43,396 bases of DNA from Solirubrobacterales bacterium (GCA_017882505.1 JADGPJ010000016.1:1-43396); one strand, 5' to 3'. Counted from the stretch's first letter, positions 1-8,672 are shown. Program-made: numbers and translations. Notes: generated by a model not told the origin, from the letters alone.

Positions 1-192
1 GATCAGGCGCCGCGTCGTCTCCCCCGTGCCCATCCCTAGCTCCAGAACGCGCTCGGGCGGGAACGGGATCGCCGCCACCGCTTGCCGCTGCAGCTCGTCG
101 TAGGCGGGGATCTCGGCGCGGATCCGCTCCAGGTAAACCTCAGGTGTCCAGTCGAATTGACCCATCTCGTAACCTCGTTCGGGAAGGGTCAT
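1..192 (-). CDS. Class I SAM-dependent methyltransferase, 5' part only
   Basis: This is the N-terminal 64 codons of a gene that runs off the left edge. It starts at the ATG ending at 192 and reads MTLPERGYEMGQFDWTP; an internal ATG at residue 10 is an alternative start. Residues 49-59 read VLELGMGTGET, the glycine-rich motif I that binds S-adenosylmethionine in class I (Rossmann-fold) methyltransferases. The acceptor-binding part is missing, so the substrate cannot be named. It is divergent from the DUF177 gene, with 31 bases between the two starts. The fold class is well supported; the function is open. Confidence 0.75.
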   Translation of the reverse strand, partial: MTLPERGYEMGQFDWTPEVYLERIRAEIPAYDELQRQAVAAIPFPPERVLELGMGTGETTRRLI

Positions 193-223
193 CGTAAGCC
201 CGTATCCCAGCGGAGGTTCGCTC

Positions 224-748
224 ATGTCTCAAGCGCGCACGACGATCATCGACCTTTCGCGCCTCGCCCTGGCTCATGGCGAGGGCAAACGGCTTGATGT
301 CCCGGTCGAGCTCGACCCCTTCGAGCTAGCCGGTCAGACCTACGTCGCCAACCCGGCCTCGCCGACGGTGCGGCTCGAGGTCTCGCGTCCCAGCGGCGGC
401 TTCGCCTTCCGCCTCCGCTTCCCCGTCCATATCGAAGGGCCCTGCATGCGCTGTCTGGAGCCGGCGGCGCTCGATCTCGAGGTCGAGTCGCGCGAGGTCG
501 ACCAGTCGGCGACCGACGACCCCGAGCTGCGCAGCCCCTACGTCGAGGACGACGAGCTCGACATCGGCCGCTGGGCCCACGACGCGACTCTCCTCGCCCT
601 CCCCACCCGTCTCCTCTGCCGCCCCGACTGCGCCGGCCTCTGCCCGGTCTGCGGCGAGTCCCTCAACGATGCCGACCCAGCCGACCACGAGCACGACAGC
701 GGCAAAGACCCCCGCTGGGCGGCGTTGGACAACCTCAAGCTGGAGTAG
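224..748 (+). CDS. yceD: DUF177 / YceD family protein
   Basis: A 174-residue member of the DUF177 (YceD) family, whose bacterial members are linked to 23S rRNA accumulation and ribosome assembly. Visible features are the central CMRCLEPA segment and the C-terminal cysteine cluster CRPDCAGLCPVCGE, which looks like a zinc-binding knuckle typical of the family. The C-terminal LDNLKLE ending is also characteristic. The start is fixed by a GGAGG ribosome binding site at 212-216, seven bases before the ATG. In most bacteria rpmF (ribosomal protein L32) follows directly; here the next 126 bases hold no L32-like frame, and the neighbour is the convergent DivIVA-like gene. Confidence 0.88.
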   Translation: MSQARTTIIDLSRLALAHGEGKRLDVPVELDPFELAGQTYVANPASPTVRLEVSRPSGGFAFRLRFPVHIEGPCMRCLEPAALDLEVESREVDQSATDDPELRSPYVEDDELDIGRWAHDATLLALPTRLLCRPDCAGLCPVCGESLNDADPADHEHDSGKDPRWAALDNLKLE

Positions 749-874
749 CCGGGGAGAAAGCCGGCCTTGAGACCTTGGTCGAAGGATCGTGGTGGCCCCA
801 GCCCCCACAACCCTTCACGCAGATCAGCTGCCCGAGGCGTCGGCGGAGGGATCACCGGACCCCTTCCCCGAAAG

Positions 875-1351
875 CTACGGCTGCTCTAGCTCCGCCGCCG
901 GTTCGTCGTCGCGGCCGGCAAGCCGGTCGCGACCGCGCTGAACGGCGGCGAGGAACTTCTGAAGGTTGACTTCGAGGGTGTTGAGGATCTCGTCGGCGTA
1001 GTCCTCGGCGCCGAGGCGGATTTCGCGCTCACGGGTGCGGGCGTCCTCGACGATCTCGTCGGCGGCGCGCTCGGCCTGCTTGGTGACCTCCTCGTCGGAG
1101 ATCAGGCGGGCCTGCTGCTCGCGGGCCTCGCGGACGACCCGCTCCGCCTCGCGCTTGGCCTCGGCCAGCATCTCCTGGCGCTCCTTGACGATCCAGCGCG
1201 CCTGCTTGATCTCCTCGGGGATCGTCGCGCGCATCTGGTCGAGGAGATCGTAGATCTCCTCGCGATCCACACGCACCTGGTCCGTCAGTGGGACGGGCCG
1301 GGCGTTGTGGACGACGTCGTCCAGCTTGTCTATGAGAACGAGAACGTCCAT
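875..1351 (-). CDS. DivIVA-like / ATP synthase b-like coiled-coil protein
   Basis: A 158-residue, highly charged protein with almost no hydrophobic stretch. Residues 1-40 (MDVLVLIDKLDDVVHNARPV...) resemble the start of actinobacterial DivIVA-like proteins. Residues about 45-110 form a long Arg/Glu/Ala-rich helix (KEAKREAERVVREAREQQAR type) expected to be a coiled coil. Mycobacteria carry a similar protein beside their DUF177 gene (established context), so this neighbourhood is conserved. A role as a cytoplasmic scaffold in cell envelope or division processes is inferred from the family only. It begins with ATG at 1351; no strong ribosome binding site is visible upstream. Confidence 0.8.
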   Translation of the reverse strand: MDVLVLIDKLDDVVHNARPVPLTDQVRVDREEIYDLLDQMRATIPEEIKQARWIVKERQEMLAEAKREAERVVREAREQQARLISDEEVTKQAERAADEIVEDARTREREIRLGAEDYADEILNTLEVNLQKFLAAVQRGRDRLAGRDDEPAAELEQP

Positions 1352-1423
1352 TTGCAGGTCGTAAGCCTACGTGTATGCGGGGTTTTTGGTGAAGATGCCG
1401 TTATCCGTGCCGTTTCTTGCAAG

Positions 1424-1459
1424 CTGTCGCCCACTGGGGGGGTCGAGCGAGGCGGACAG
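1424..1459 (-). terminator. Possible hairpin downstream of coaD
   Basis: On the minus strand CTGTC-c-GCC at 1459-1451 can pair with GGC-GACAG at 1431-1424, around a C-rich loop. It lies directly after the coaD stop codon and before the DivIVA-like gene. There is no U-run, so it may be a weak or factor-assisted terminator, or chance in GC-rich DNA. Confidence 0.25.
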
Positions 1460-1460
1460 C

Positions 1461-1961
1461 CTACCTCTCGGGCAGGCGCTCAGACAGAGCAGCCGCGACC
1501 GGGGCGGGAACCAGGTCGGAGACGTCGCCACCGAAGGTGGCCATCTCCTTCACCCCGGTCGAGGAGAGGAAGCTGTAATGCGGTGAGGCGATCACGTACA
1601 TGCTCTCGATCCCGGGATCGAGCTTGCGGTTGAGCTGCGCCATCTCGAACTCGTACTCGAAGTCGGAGATCGCCCGCAGCCCCTTGACGATCGCCTTGGC
1701 GTCGTTGTCGCGGGCGAACTCGACCAGCAGCGTGGCGAAGATCTGAACCTCGACGTTCGGCAGGTCGGCGGTCGCCGCGAGGATGAAGTCGCAGCGCTCC
1801 TCGGCGGTGAAGAGCGTCCTCTGCTTGCGGACCGGGTTGTTGACGACGCCGACGACGACCTTGTCGAAGACGCGCGAGGTCCTCGTGATGATGTCGATGT
1901 GACCGTTGGTGACCGGGTCATAGCTGCCCGGACAGACCACGGTGCCGTTGGTTTCGCTCAC
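1461..1961 (-). CDS. coaD: Phosphopantetheine adenylyltransferase
   Basis: A 166-residue enzyme that transfers AMP from ATP to 4'-phosphopantetheine, giving dephospho-CoA in coenzyme A synthesis. The nucleotidyltransferase signature is complete: PGSYDPVTNGH at residues 11-21 includes the (T/H)xGH motif, and SSTGVKE at 133-139 is the ISSTxxKE motif. NNPVRK and the ATLLVEFARD stretch are also typical, and the length matches the family. The start is GTG at 1961, overlapping the rsmD stop as GTGA, so the two are translationally coupled. RsmD-CoaD adjacency is common in bacteria. Confidence 0.97.
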   Translation of the reverse strand: MSETNGTVVCPGSYDPVTNGHIDIITRTSRVFDKVVVGVVNNPVRKQRTLFTAEERCDFILAATADLPNVEVQIFATLLVEFARDNDAKAIVKGLRAISDFEYEFEMAQLNRKLDPGIESMYVIASPHYSFLSSTGVKEMATFGGDVSDLVPAPVAAALSERLPER

Positions 1962-2515
1962 GCCGCCGACCTACCCGAACTGCCGTAAATCGAGACGTCG
2001 GCCGCGCCGTAGCGGCGCTGGCGCAGGCGCTCGAGCGAGGAGATGCGCAACGGCTTGCCGGCGCCGCTCTCGATGATCGCCCGCCCGTCTCGGGCGAGCA
2101 GCTGGGGAAGGTGGGTGTCGAGATCGTGCTCCACGCGGTCGGCGAGTCTATAGGGGGCGTCGACGAAGACGAGATCGAAACCGGGCGCTTTGGCCTCCTC
2201 CACAAGTGCTTCCAGCCAGCGCCCGACGTCGGCTCGGACCAGCTCGGCTCGGGCGGCGAGGCCGAGGCGCTCGACGTTGCCGAGCGCCGGCCTAGTGTCG
2301 CGGTCGACGAGGACGGCGGTCTCGGCGCCGCGGGAGAGCGCCTCGATCGCCAGGGCGCCGGTGCCGCTGTAGAGGTCGAGGACGCGGGCGCCGGCGACGC
2401 GATCCCCCAGCGCCGAGAAGATCGCCTCGCGGACGCGGTCGGAGGTCGGGCGCACCTTCCACCCGCGCGGGGCGACCAGGCTCTGTCCGCCGAGCTCTCC
2501 AGCGATCACTCTCAT
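1958..2515 (-). CDS. rsmD: 16S rRNA (guanine(966)-N2)-methyltransferase RsmD
   Basis: A 185-residue Rossmann methyltransferase that methylates G966 of 16S rRNA in the 30S subunit. It begins MRVIAGELGGQSL, the classic RsmD N terminus, which fixes the start at 2515; the open frame continues upstream but that part overlaps recG. LDLYSGTGALAIEAL at 46-60 is SAM motif I. The catalytic motif usually written DPPY is DAPY here (119-122). recG ends seven bases upstream and coaD overlaps the end by four bases, so recG-rsmD-coaD is probably one transcript. Confidence 0.93.
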   Translation of the reverse strand: MRVIAGELGGQSLVAPRGWKVRPTSDRVREAIFSALGDRVAGARVLDLYSGTGALAIEALSRGAETAVLVDRDTRPALGNVERLGLAARAELVRADVGRWLEALVEEAKAPGFDLVFVDAPYRLADRVEHDLDTHLPQLLARDGRAIIESGAGKPLRISSLERLRQRRYGAADVSIYGSSGRSAA

Positions 2516-2522
2516 CTCTTCA

Positions 2523-4751
2523 TTAGAGAGGAATCGGGTCGGCGGCACCGGCGCCGAAGCGACGCCGGGCGGCGTCGAGCAGCGGCCCGAGCGCCGGATC
2601 CTCAAGCGAGCCGTGGCTCCTCAGCAGCGCCAGGATCTCCTCGCGGGCGGCGATCAGGACCGCCATGTCCTCGGGCAGGCTGGCGACGGCGAAGCGCGGC
2701 AGGCCGTGCTGGCGGGTGCCGAGGATCTCGCCCTCACCGCGCAGGCCGAGGTCGACCTCGGCAAGCTTGAAGCCGTCGCGCTCGCCGGCGACCGCTCGCA
2801 GGCGCTTTCGCGCGAGCTCACCCGCCTCTTCGGCGAAGAGCAGGCACTGGGAGGCGTGCTCGCCGCGGCCGACCCGGCCGCGCAGCTGGTGCAGCTGGGA
2901 GACGCCGAAGCGCTCGGCCCCCTCGATCACCATCACGGTCGCGTTGGCGACGTCGATCCCGACCTCGATCACCGTCGTCGCCACCAGCACGTCGGTCTCC
3001 CCCGCGGCGAAGGCCCGCATCGCCTCCGCCTTCTGGGCCGAGGGCATCTGGCCGTGGAGGACGCCGACCGAGAACTCGCGCAACTCCCCCAGCCGCAGCC
3101 GCTCCGCCTCGACCTCCGCCGCCTTGCCGGGAAATTTGTCGGACTCGGCGACCAGCGGGCAGACCACGAAGGCCTGGCGCCCCTCGCGCAGCCGTTCGCG
3201 GACGAACTCGTAGGCGCCGGCGCGCTCGTCCTCGCCGACGAGCGAAGTCTCGACCGGCATCCGCCCGGCGGGCAGCTGGCGCAGGGCCGTGGTGTCGAGA
3301 TCGCCGTAGGCGGTCAGCGAGAGCGTGCGGGGGATCGGGGTGGCGGTCATGTGGAGGACGTGCGGCGCCATCCCCTCCACCCCCTTGGCGTCGAGGGCGC
3401 GGCGCTGCTCGACTCCGAAGCGGTGCTGCTCGTCGACGACGCTGAGGCCGAGTCGGGCGAAACGGACCGTCGGCTCGATCAGCGCGTGGGTGCCGACGAT
3501 GAGGCCCAGCTCGCCACTGGCCAGCTGGTCGAGGGCGCGCTTGCGCACCGCGGCCGGCGTCGCACCGCTCAGCAGCGCGAAGGGAGTCGCCTCCGCCGCG
3601 AGCAGCCGGCCGAGCGTGATCGCGTGCTGCTCGGCGAGGGTCTCGGTCGGCGCCATCAGCACCGCCTGGAACCCCGCTTCCAGCGCCCGAAGCATCGCGT
3701 AGACGGCGACCACGGTCTTGCCCGAGCCGACCTCCCCCATCAGCAGCCGCTGCATCGGCTCGCCGCGGTCGAGATCGGCGTCGACGTCGTCGAGCGCGCC
3801 CAGCTGGTCCCTGGTCAGCTCGAACGGCAGCGAGTCGATCCAGCGGCCGACCATCTCGCCGGGCTTGCCGAACCGCGGCGCCGGTCGCGCGATCCGGTGC
3901 GTCCGCTTGCGCGTGGCGAGGATCGCCTGGTGCAGGAACAGCTCCTCGAAGGCGAGGCGCTCGCGAGCGGTCGCGAGCTCATCCTCGTTCTCCGGGAAAT
4001 GCGCCGCGCGGATCGCGTCGCCTGCCCCGGCCAGGCTTCGCCGAGCCCGAATCTCCGCCGGCAGGCCCTCGATCGCGTTCGAGGCCCATTGGCACGCCTG
4101 CCAGGCCCACTCGCGAATGCGCTGGGGCTTGAGGGCCTCGGTGGCGGAGTGGACTGGGACGAGGCCGGTGGTGTGGATGCCCGGCGGGACTCCATCAGCC
4201 GGCCGTTGGAGGGGAGGAGGGGAGTCCTGCGGGCGGGCAGGTGTGTTCGTTCTCGGACTCCCCTCCTCCCCACCCGCGGTCGCCAGGATCTCGTGCGCCG
4301 AGACTCGGAGGCCTCGTTTGTCTCGAGAGCCGACGAGGAGCAAAGCGGTGCCGGGGATCAATTTGTCCGCCAGCCAGGGTTGGTTGAACCAGGTTGCTCT
4401 GGCGGAGCCGGATTCGTCAGCGACTTTGGCGGTGAGAATGGAGAGGCCGCCGCGTTTGCGGAAGGGGCGCGGTTGGCTGCCGACGACTTCGACCATGACG
4501 GTCGCCTCCTCGCCGGGCTCCAAGCTTGCGAGGTCGCGGACGTCGGCACGGTCGCGGTAGCTGTGCGGGACTCGGTAGAGGAGGTCGCCGACGGTGGCGA
4601 GGCCGGCTTCCGCCGCAGCCTCGGCGAGTTTCGGGCCGACTCCCGGGAGAGCCTGGATCGAGACGTCGAGGACGCTGGGACGGGGCCAGTGGACAGGGGC
4701 CTCGCGCAGCTGGGACGGCGTCAGCTCGGAGGCTCCGGCGAAGGAGCGCAT
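2523..4751 (-). CDS. recG: ATP-dependent DNA helicase RecG
   Basis: A 742-residue superfamily 2 helicase that regresses stalled replication forks and branch-migrates Holliday junctions. Residues 1-60 contain a helix-hairpin-helix-like ALPGVGPKLAEA stretch. The wedge/OB region follows (RDLASLEPGEEATVMVEV). Walker A GEVGSGKT is at 339-346 and the DEQH box at 440-443, followed by RFGVEQR; VATTVIEVGIDVANA and QLRGRVGRG near the C terminus are motifs V and VI. An unusual Pro/Arg-rich loop at about 161-190 (GEEGSPRTNTPARPQDSPPP) is encoded by a dispersed palindromic element at 4211-4271. The reading frame is kept and all catalytic motifs are intact, so the enzyme is expected to work. Confidence 0.96.
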   Translation of the reverse strand: MRSFAGASELTPSQLREAPVHWPRPSVLDVSIQALPGVGPKLAEAAAEAGLATVGDLLYRVPHSYRDRADVRDLASLEPGEEATVMVEVVGSQPRPFRKRGGLSILTAKVADESGSARATWFNQPWLADKLIPGTALLLVGSRDKRGLRVSAHEILATAGGEEGSPRTNTPARPQDSPPPLQRPADGVPPGIHTTGLVPVHSATEALKPQRIREWAWQACQWASNAIEGLPAEIRARRSLAGAGDAIRAAHFPENEDELATARERLAFEELFLHQAILATRKRTHRIARPAPRFGKPGEMVGRWIDSLPFELTRDQLGALDDVDADLDRGEPMQRLLMGEVGSGKTVVAVYAMLRALEAGFQAVLMAPTETLAEQHAITLGRLLAAEATPFALLSGATPAAVRKRALDQLASGELGLIVGTHALIEPTVRFARLGLSVVDEQHRFGVEQRRALDAKGVEGMAPHVLHMTATPIPRTLSLTAYGDLDTTALRQLPAGRMPVETSLVGEDERAGAYEFVRERLREGRQAFVVCPLVAESDKFPGKAAEVEAERLRLGELREFSVGVLHGQMPSAQKAEAMRAFAAGETDVLVATTVIEVGIDVANATVMVIEGAERFGVSQLHQLRGRVGRGEHASQCLLFAEEAGELARKRLRAVAGERDGFKLAEVDLGLRGEGEILGTRQHGLPRFAVASLPEDMAVLIAAREEILALLRSHGSLEDPALGPLLDAARRRFGAGAADPIPL
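4211..4271 (-). repeat. Palindromic element copy 1 (conserved loop, private stem), inside recG
   Basis: Two perfect 17-base inverted arms (4211-4227 and 4255-4271, GGGGAGGAGGGGAGTCC and its complement) flank a 27-base core at 4228-4254. On the minus strand the core begins GAGAACGAACACAC and ends CTGCCCGCCCGCA. It matches the core at 12534-12560 at 24 of 27 positions with no gaps, while the arms are unrelated. The 61-base element lies within the recG coding sequence (residues 161-181) without breaking the frame. The inner CC...GG stem boundary is also shared, making a conserved 31-base block. Confidence 0.85.
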
Positions 4752-4779
4752 CAGGTGAGCACCCAGATAGTCGTCCGCA

Positions 4780-6414
4780 CTACTGGGCCGCCAGCAGCCA
4801 CCACCAGCTCGGCTGACCCCCCTCGTGGGTCTCGATCTCGACGCCTTCGGGGACGTGGGTGTCGATCTCCGAGAGCGCGATCGGGGCGCCGTCGCCGGCG
4901 ATCACGGTGACGATCTCGGCGTCCTCGGCGAGGTGCTGGATCGTCTCGGTCAGGGTCGAGCCGGCGCCGCCCCAGGCGACGATCTCGCCATCGGCGAAGC
5001 CGACGGCGTCGCCCTTCTTGAAGCGGCCCTGGGTGTCGTCGCGGGCGGCGGGAGCGACGCCGCCGGTCGCCACCCCGGACAGTGCTCCCTCCAGCCGAGT
5101 CGCGTTCTCCTCGGCCGAGGCTCCCGGATCGAGCTCGACCAGGGCCAGCAGGCTCGCCTGCTGCGAGGTCGCCGCGACGACGCGCGCCGGCTTCTCGGAG
5201 AGCTCGCAGGCGCGCTCGGCGGCCATAATCACGTTCGAGGAGCTGGGCAGGACGAGAACCTCGGAGGCGGCGACGCCGTGGATCCCAGCCAGCAGCTCAT
5301 AGGTGGACGGGTTCAGCGTCTCGCCGCCGGGGACGACGTTGGCGCCGAGCTCGGCGAAGAGGCGCTCCAGCCCCTCCCCCGCCGCGACCGCGACGACTCC
5401 CGTCCGCCCGGCGGCGAGGCGGGCGCTGCGCGCGGCCATCTGCTCGCGCATGTCGGCGACGTCGAGGTTGGTGACCTCCCCGACCCCATTGAAGAGGGAG
5501 ACGGCGGCCTCGGGCCGGTCGGTGTGGACGTGGACCTTCAGGGTCGCTTCGTCGCCGACGACGAGGACCGAGTCGCCGAGCCCCTCCAGCCGCGGCAGGA
5601 ACTCGCGGCTGCCGAGGCCGCTGCCGGCGACGATGAAGTTGGTGCAGTAGCGGTAGCGGCTGTCCTCGTGGTGGGGAAGGCTCGCCCGCGGCGCTTCCTG
5701 GTGGGGGATCTGCGGAACCTCGGCGCCGTCGCCGCGCAGGCCGGCGACGACCCCGGCGAGGATCAGCACCAGCCCGTGGCCGCCGGCGTCGACGACGCCG
5801 GATTCGCGCAGCACCTCGAGCTGCTCCGGCGTCCGCGCCACCGCCCGCTCGCCGTCTTCGATCGCCCGCTCGAGCACCTCGGCGAGAATCGCATCCTGTT
5901 GCTCTTCGCCGACGTCGCGGCCGAGCCGCTGTTTGTCGGCTTCGAGGTGGGCGAGCTGGCGGGCGAGCGAGTGGGCCATCTCGCGGAAGACGGTCAGCAT
6001 CGTCCCCTCGGCCGGCTCGCGCACCGACTCGTAGGCGGCGTCGGCGGCGCTGGCGAAGGCGGCGGCGACGAGGACCGGGTCCACCAGCTCGCCGGGGCGA
6101 CTGGCGAGCTCCTCGGCGGCGCCGCGAACGATCTGGCTGAGGATCACGCCGGAGTTGCCGCGGGCGCCCATCAGGGCGGCGCGGGCCAGGGCCTGGACCA
6201 GCTGGGTGCGGCCGACCTCCTCGCCGACCTCGAAACTGTCGAGCCGGTCGAGCTCCTCCATCACCGCGCGCAGCGTCATCGCCATGTTGTCGCCGGTGTC
6301 GCCGTCGGCGACCGGGAAGACGTTGAGGTCGTTGACCTCCTGGCGTCGCGCCTCGAGCGAGGCGTACGCAGAACTGATGACCCGGCGGAACCGGGCAATC
6401 GAGGGATCGGACAT
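4780..6414 (-). CDS. fakA: Fatty acid kinase catalytic subunit FakA / YloV (DhaL domain)
   Basis: A 544-residue protein of the YloV/FakA family, which phosphorylates exogenous fatty acids held by a FakB (DegV) partner so they can enter phospholipid synthesis. Residues 1-200 form the DhaL (DAK2) ATP-binding domain, with NVFPVADGDTGDNM around 31-44 supplying the Mg-ATP aspartates and MGARGNSGVILSQ at about 82-94. The middle (about 250-340, with KVHVHTDRP) and C-terminal FakA-B-like domains follow. No FakB gene is in the window. recG follows after 28 bases, as in many Firmicutes where rpmB, yloV and recG cluster. ATG start at 6414. Confidence 0.9.
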   Translation of the reverse strand: MSDPSIARFRRVISSAYASLEARRQEVNDLNVFPVADGDTGDNMAMTLRAVMEELDRLDSFEVGEEVGRTQLVQALARAALMGARGNSGVILSQIVRGAAEELASRPGELVDPVLVAAAFASAADAAYESVREPAEGTMLTVFREMAHSLARQLAHLEADKQRLGRDVGEEQQDAILAEVLERAIEDGERAVARTPEQLEVLRESGVVDAGGHGLVLILAGVVAGLRGDGAEVPQIPHQEAPRASLPHHEDSRYRYCTNFIVAGSGLGSREFLPRLEGLGDSVLVVGDEATLKVHVHTDRPEAAVSLFNGVGEVTNLDVADMREQMAARSARLAAGRTGVVAVAAGEGLERLFAELGANVVPGGETLNPSTYELLAGIHGVAASEVLVLPSSSNVIMAAERACELSEKPARVVAATSQQASLLALVELDPGASAEENATRLEGALSGVATGGVAPAARDDTQGRFKKGDAVGFADGEIVAWGGAGSTLTETIQHLAEDAEIVTVIAGDGAPIALSEIDTHVPEGVEIETHEGGQPSWWWLLAAQ

Positions 6415-6488
6415 CTGTCGGGGAATCTAACCGCCCCCTGCGACGGTTGGACCCAGCCCGCCCAGAACGGTTGCTAGCGTGCCCGCGA

Positions 6489-8672
6489 ATGCGACGCTTC
6501 GCCACCTGGACGACCGGTCACCGCAAGACCGTGATCATCGGCTGGATCGTTGCCCTGTTCGGGGTCGGGGCTATCGCCGGATCCGCCGGTTCGGCCTTCT
6601 CCGAAGAATTCAAACTGCCGAAGTCGGATTCCCAGGAAGCCTTCAACCTGCTCGAAACCAAGTTCCCCGCGCAGTCGGGGGGCAGCGCGACGATCGTCTT
6701 CAAGGCGCCGGGTGGAGTCGAATCCCCCGCGATCAAGCGGGAGATGGAATCGGTCTTCGCCGAAGTCGCCGAGGTGCCGCACGTGAGCGAAGTCGCCAGC
6801 CCCTACAGCGGCGAAGGCGCGGCGGCGATCAGCAAGGACGGCAAGATCGCCTACGCGACCGTCCAGTTCGACGAGATCGGCAAGAAGATCGGCAAGGCCA
6901 ACGTCGAAAAGGTGATCTCGGACTCTCAGGCCGCCGCGGGCGACGGCCTCCAGGTCGAGCTCGGCGGCCAGCCGATCGAGGAAGCGCGGGCGGAAGAAGG
7001 CGGCGACTCCTCCTTCGCGATCGGCCTGCTGGCCGCGATCGTGATCCTCCTGATCACCTTCGGCTCGGTCGTCGCGATGGGCCTGCCGCTGGTCACCGCC
7101 CTGTTCGCGCTCGGGGTGGGACTCAGCCTGGTGACGCTCGGCACCCACATCTTCGACACCGCCGAATTCGCCCCCCAGCTGGCGCTGATGATCGGCCTCG
7201 GCGTCGGCATCGACTACGCGCTGTTCATCGTCACCCGCTTCCGCAACGGGCTCGACGACGGCCTGGAGCCGCGCGAGGCCGCGATCGCCGCCGCCGACAC
7301 CGCGGGCCGCGCGGTGCTGTTCGCGGGGATCACCGTGATCATCGCCCTGATGGGGATGTTCCTGCTCAACATCAACTTCCTCTACGGCGTCGCGGTGGCC
7401 GCGGCGCTGTCGGTCCTGATGACGATGATCGCGGCGCTGACGCTGCTGCCGGCGCTGCTCTCGATCGTCGGCCGGCGGATCAACAAACTCCGCATCCCCG
7501 GCTATGGTCGCCACGCCGGCGTCGACGCGACCGGCTGGTGGTATCGCTGGAGCCTAATCATCCAACGCCGGCCGCTGCTCTCGATGCTGGTCTCGGGCGG
7601 GCTCCTGCTCGCCCTCTGCATCCCCACGCTCTCGCTGCGGCTCGGCTCCAACGACGCCGGCACCGACCCCTCCGGGACGACGACCCGCGAAGCCTACGAC
7701 CTGCTCGCGGAAGGCTTCGGGGCCGGCTTCAACGGCCCGTTCCAGATCGTCGCGGCGCTGCCGGAAAAGGGCAACGACGAAGTGCTGGCGGAGCTGAGCA
7801 AGACGCTGGAAGGCGAAGAGGGGGTCGCCGCAGTGACCCCGGTGACGCTCAACGAACAGAAGAACACGGGCGTATTCCAGCTGTACCCCACCACCTCGCC
7901 GCAGAGCGTGGACACGACCAAGCTGCTCGATCACATCCGCAACGACGTGATCCCGCCGATCGAGGCGAAGACGGGCGCCCAGGTGCACGTCGGCGGCATC
8001 ACCGCGATCTTCGAGGACTTCGGCAACGCGATCTCCGAAAAGCTGCCGCTCTTCATCGGCGTCGTCGTGCTGCTCTCGGCGCTGCTGCTGATGACCGTCT
8101 TCCGCTCGCTCCTGGTGCCGCTGAAGGCGATCCTGATGAACCTGCTCAGCATCGGCGCCGCCTTCGGCCTGATCGTCGCCGTCTTCCAGTGGGGCTGGGG
8201 CGCGAGCATCATCGGCGTCGACGGCACCGGGCCGATCATCTCCTTCTTCCCGATATTCCTCTTCTCGATCGTCTTCGGGCTCTCGATGGACTACGAGGTC
8301 TTCCTGATGTCGCGGATCCACGAGGAGTGGGAGCATCGCCAGGACGCAACCCTCGCAGTCACCCGCGGTCTCGCCCTGACCGGCCGCGTGATCACCGCCG
8401 CGGCGGCGATCATGGTCACCGTCTTCGCCTCCTTCATGCTCGGCGAAGACCGGATCATCAAACTCTTCGGCCTCGGCCTCGCCTCGGCCGTCTTCATCGA
8501 CGCCGTCATCATCCGCTCCGTCCTCGTCCCGGCGATCATGCAGCTCTTCGGCAAGCGCGCCTGGTACTTCCCCGAGTGGCTCGGCCGCATCCTCCCAAAG
8601 TTGCACGTCGAGCCGGGCGAAGGGGATCCGTCGCCGACGGGCGAGCATCCTGTGGTTCCGCAGGCTGACTGA
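6489..8672 (+). CDS. MMPL-family RND transporter
   Basis: A 727-residue inner-membrane transporter of the MMPL/RND superfamily, with the usual duplicated plan. Segment TM1 (TVIIGWIVALFGVGAIAG) is followed by a large extracytoplasmic domain, then five clustered segments (about 185-345), a cytoplasmic linker, and the second half with its own external domain and TM cluster (about 530-700). Repeated GLGVGIDYALFIVTRFR and FGLSMDYEVFLMSRIHEEW are the conserved Asp-Tyr motifs used in proton coupling. Relatives export lipids or drugs; the substrate is not predictable. The start is taken at the ATG before RRFATWTTGHRK; an upstream in-frame ATG at 6447 seems less likely. It is divergent from fakA. Confidence 0.9.
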   Translation: MRRFATWTTGHRKTVIIGWIVALFGVGAIAGSAGSAFSEEFKLPKSDSQEAFNLLETKFPAQSGGSATIVFKAPGGVESPAIKREMESVFAEVAEVPHVSEVASPYSGEGAAAISKDGKIAYATVQFDEIGKKIGKANVEKVISDSQAAAGDGLQVELGGQPIEEARAEEGGDSSFAIGLLAAIVILLITFGSVVAMGLPLVTALFALGVGLSLVTLGTHIFDTAEFAPQLALMIGLGVGIDYALFIVTRFRNGLDDGLEPREAAIAAADTAGRAVLFAGITVIIALMGMFLLNINFLYGVAVAAALSVLMTMIAALTLLPALLSIVGRRINKLRIPGYGRHAGVDATGWWYRWSLIIQRRPLLSMLVSGGLLLALCIPTLSLRLGSNDAGTDPSGTTTREAYDLLAEGFGAGFNGPFQIVAALPEKGNDEVLAELSKTLEGEEGVAAVTPVTLNEQKNTGVFQLYPTTSPQSVDTTKLLDHIRNDVIPPIEAKTGAQVHVGGITAIFEDFGNAISEKLPLFIGVVVLLSALLLMTVFRSLLVPLKAILMNLLSIGAAFGLIVAVFQWGWGASIIGVDGTGPIISFFPIFLFSIVFGLSMDYEVFLMSRIHEEWEHRQDATLAVTRGLALTGRVITAAAAIMVTVFASFMLGEDRIIKLFGLGLASAVFIDAVIIRSVLVPAIMQLFGKRAWYFPEWLGRILPKLHVEPGEGDPSPTGEHPVVPQAD

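Noticed and set aside
749-874. Possible rpmF (L32) after DUF177
   Set aside because: All three forward frames were read; none contains the L32 start or its zinc-binding cysteines.
2613-4910. 765-codon open frame on the plus strand opposite recG
   Set aside because: It is the antisense shadow of recG in high-GC DNA; its composition (Gly, Arg, Asp, His rich) shows no family motif, whereas the minus strand encodes complete RecG.
4825-6477. 550-codon plus-strand frame opposite fakA
   Set aside because: Low-complexity shadow; the minus strand carries all FakA motifs including the DhaL aspartates.
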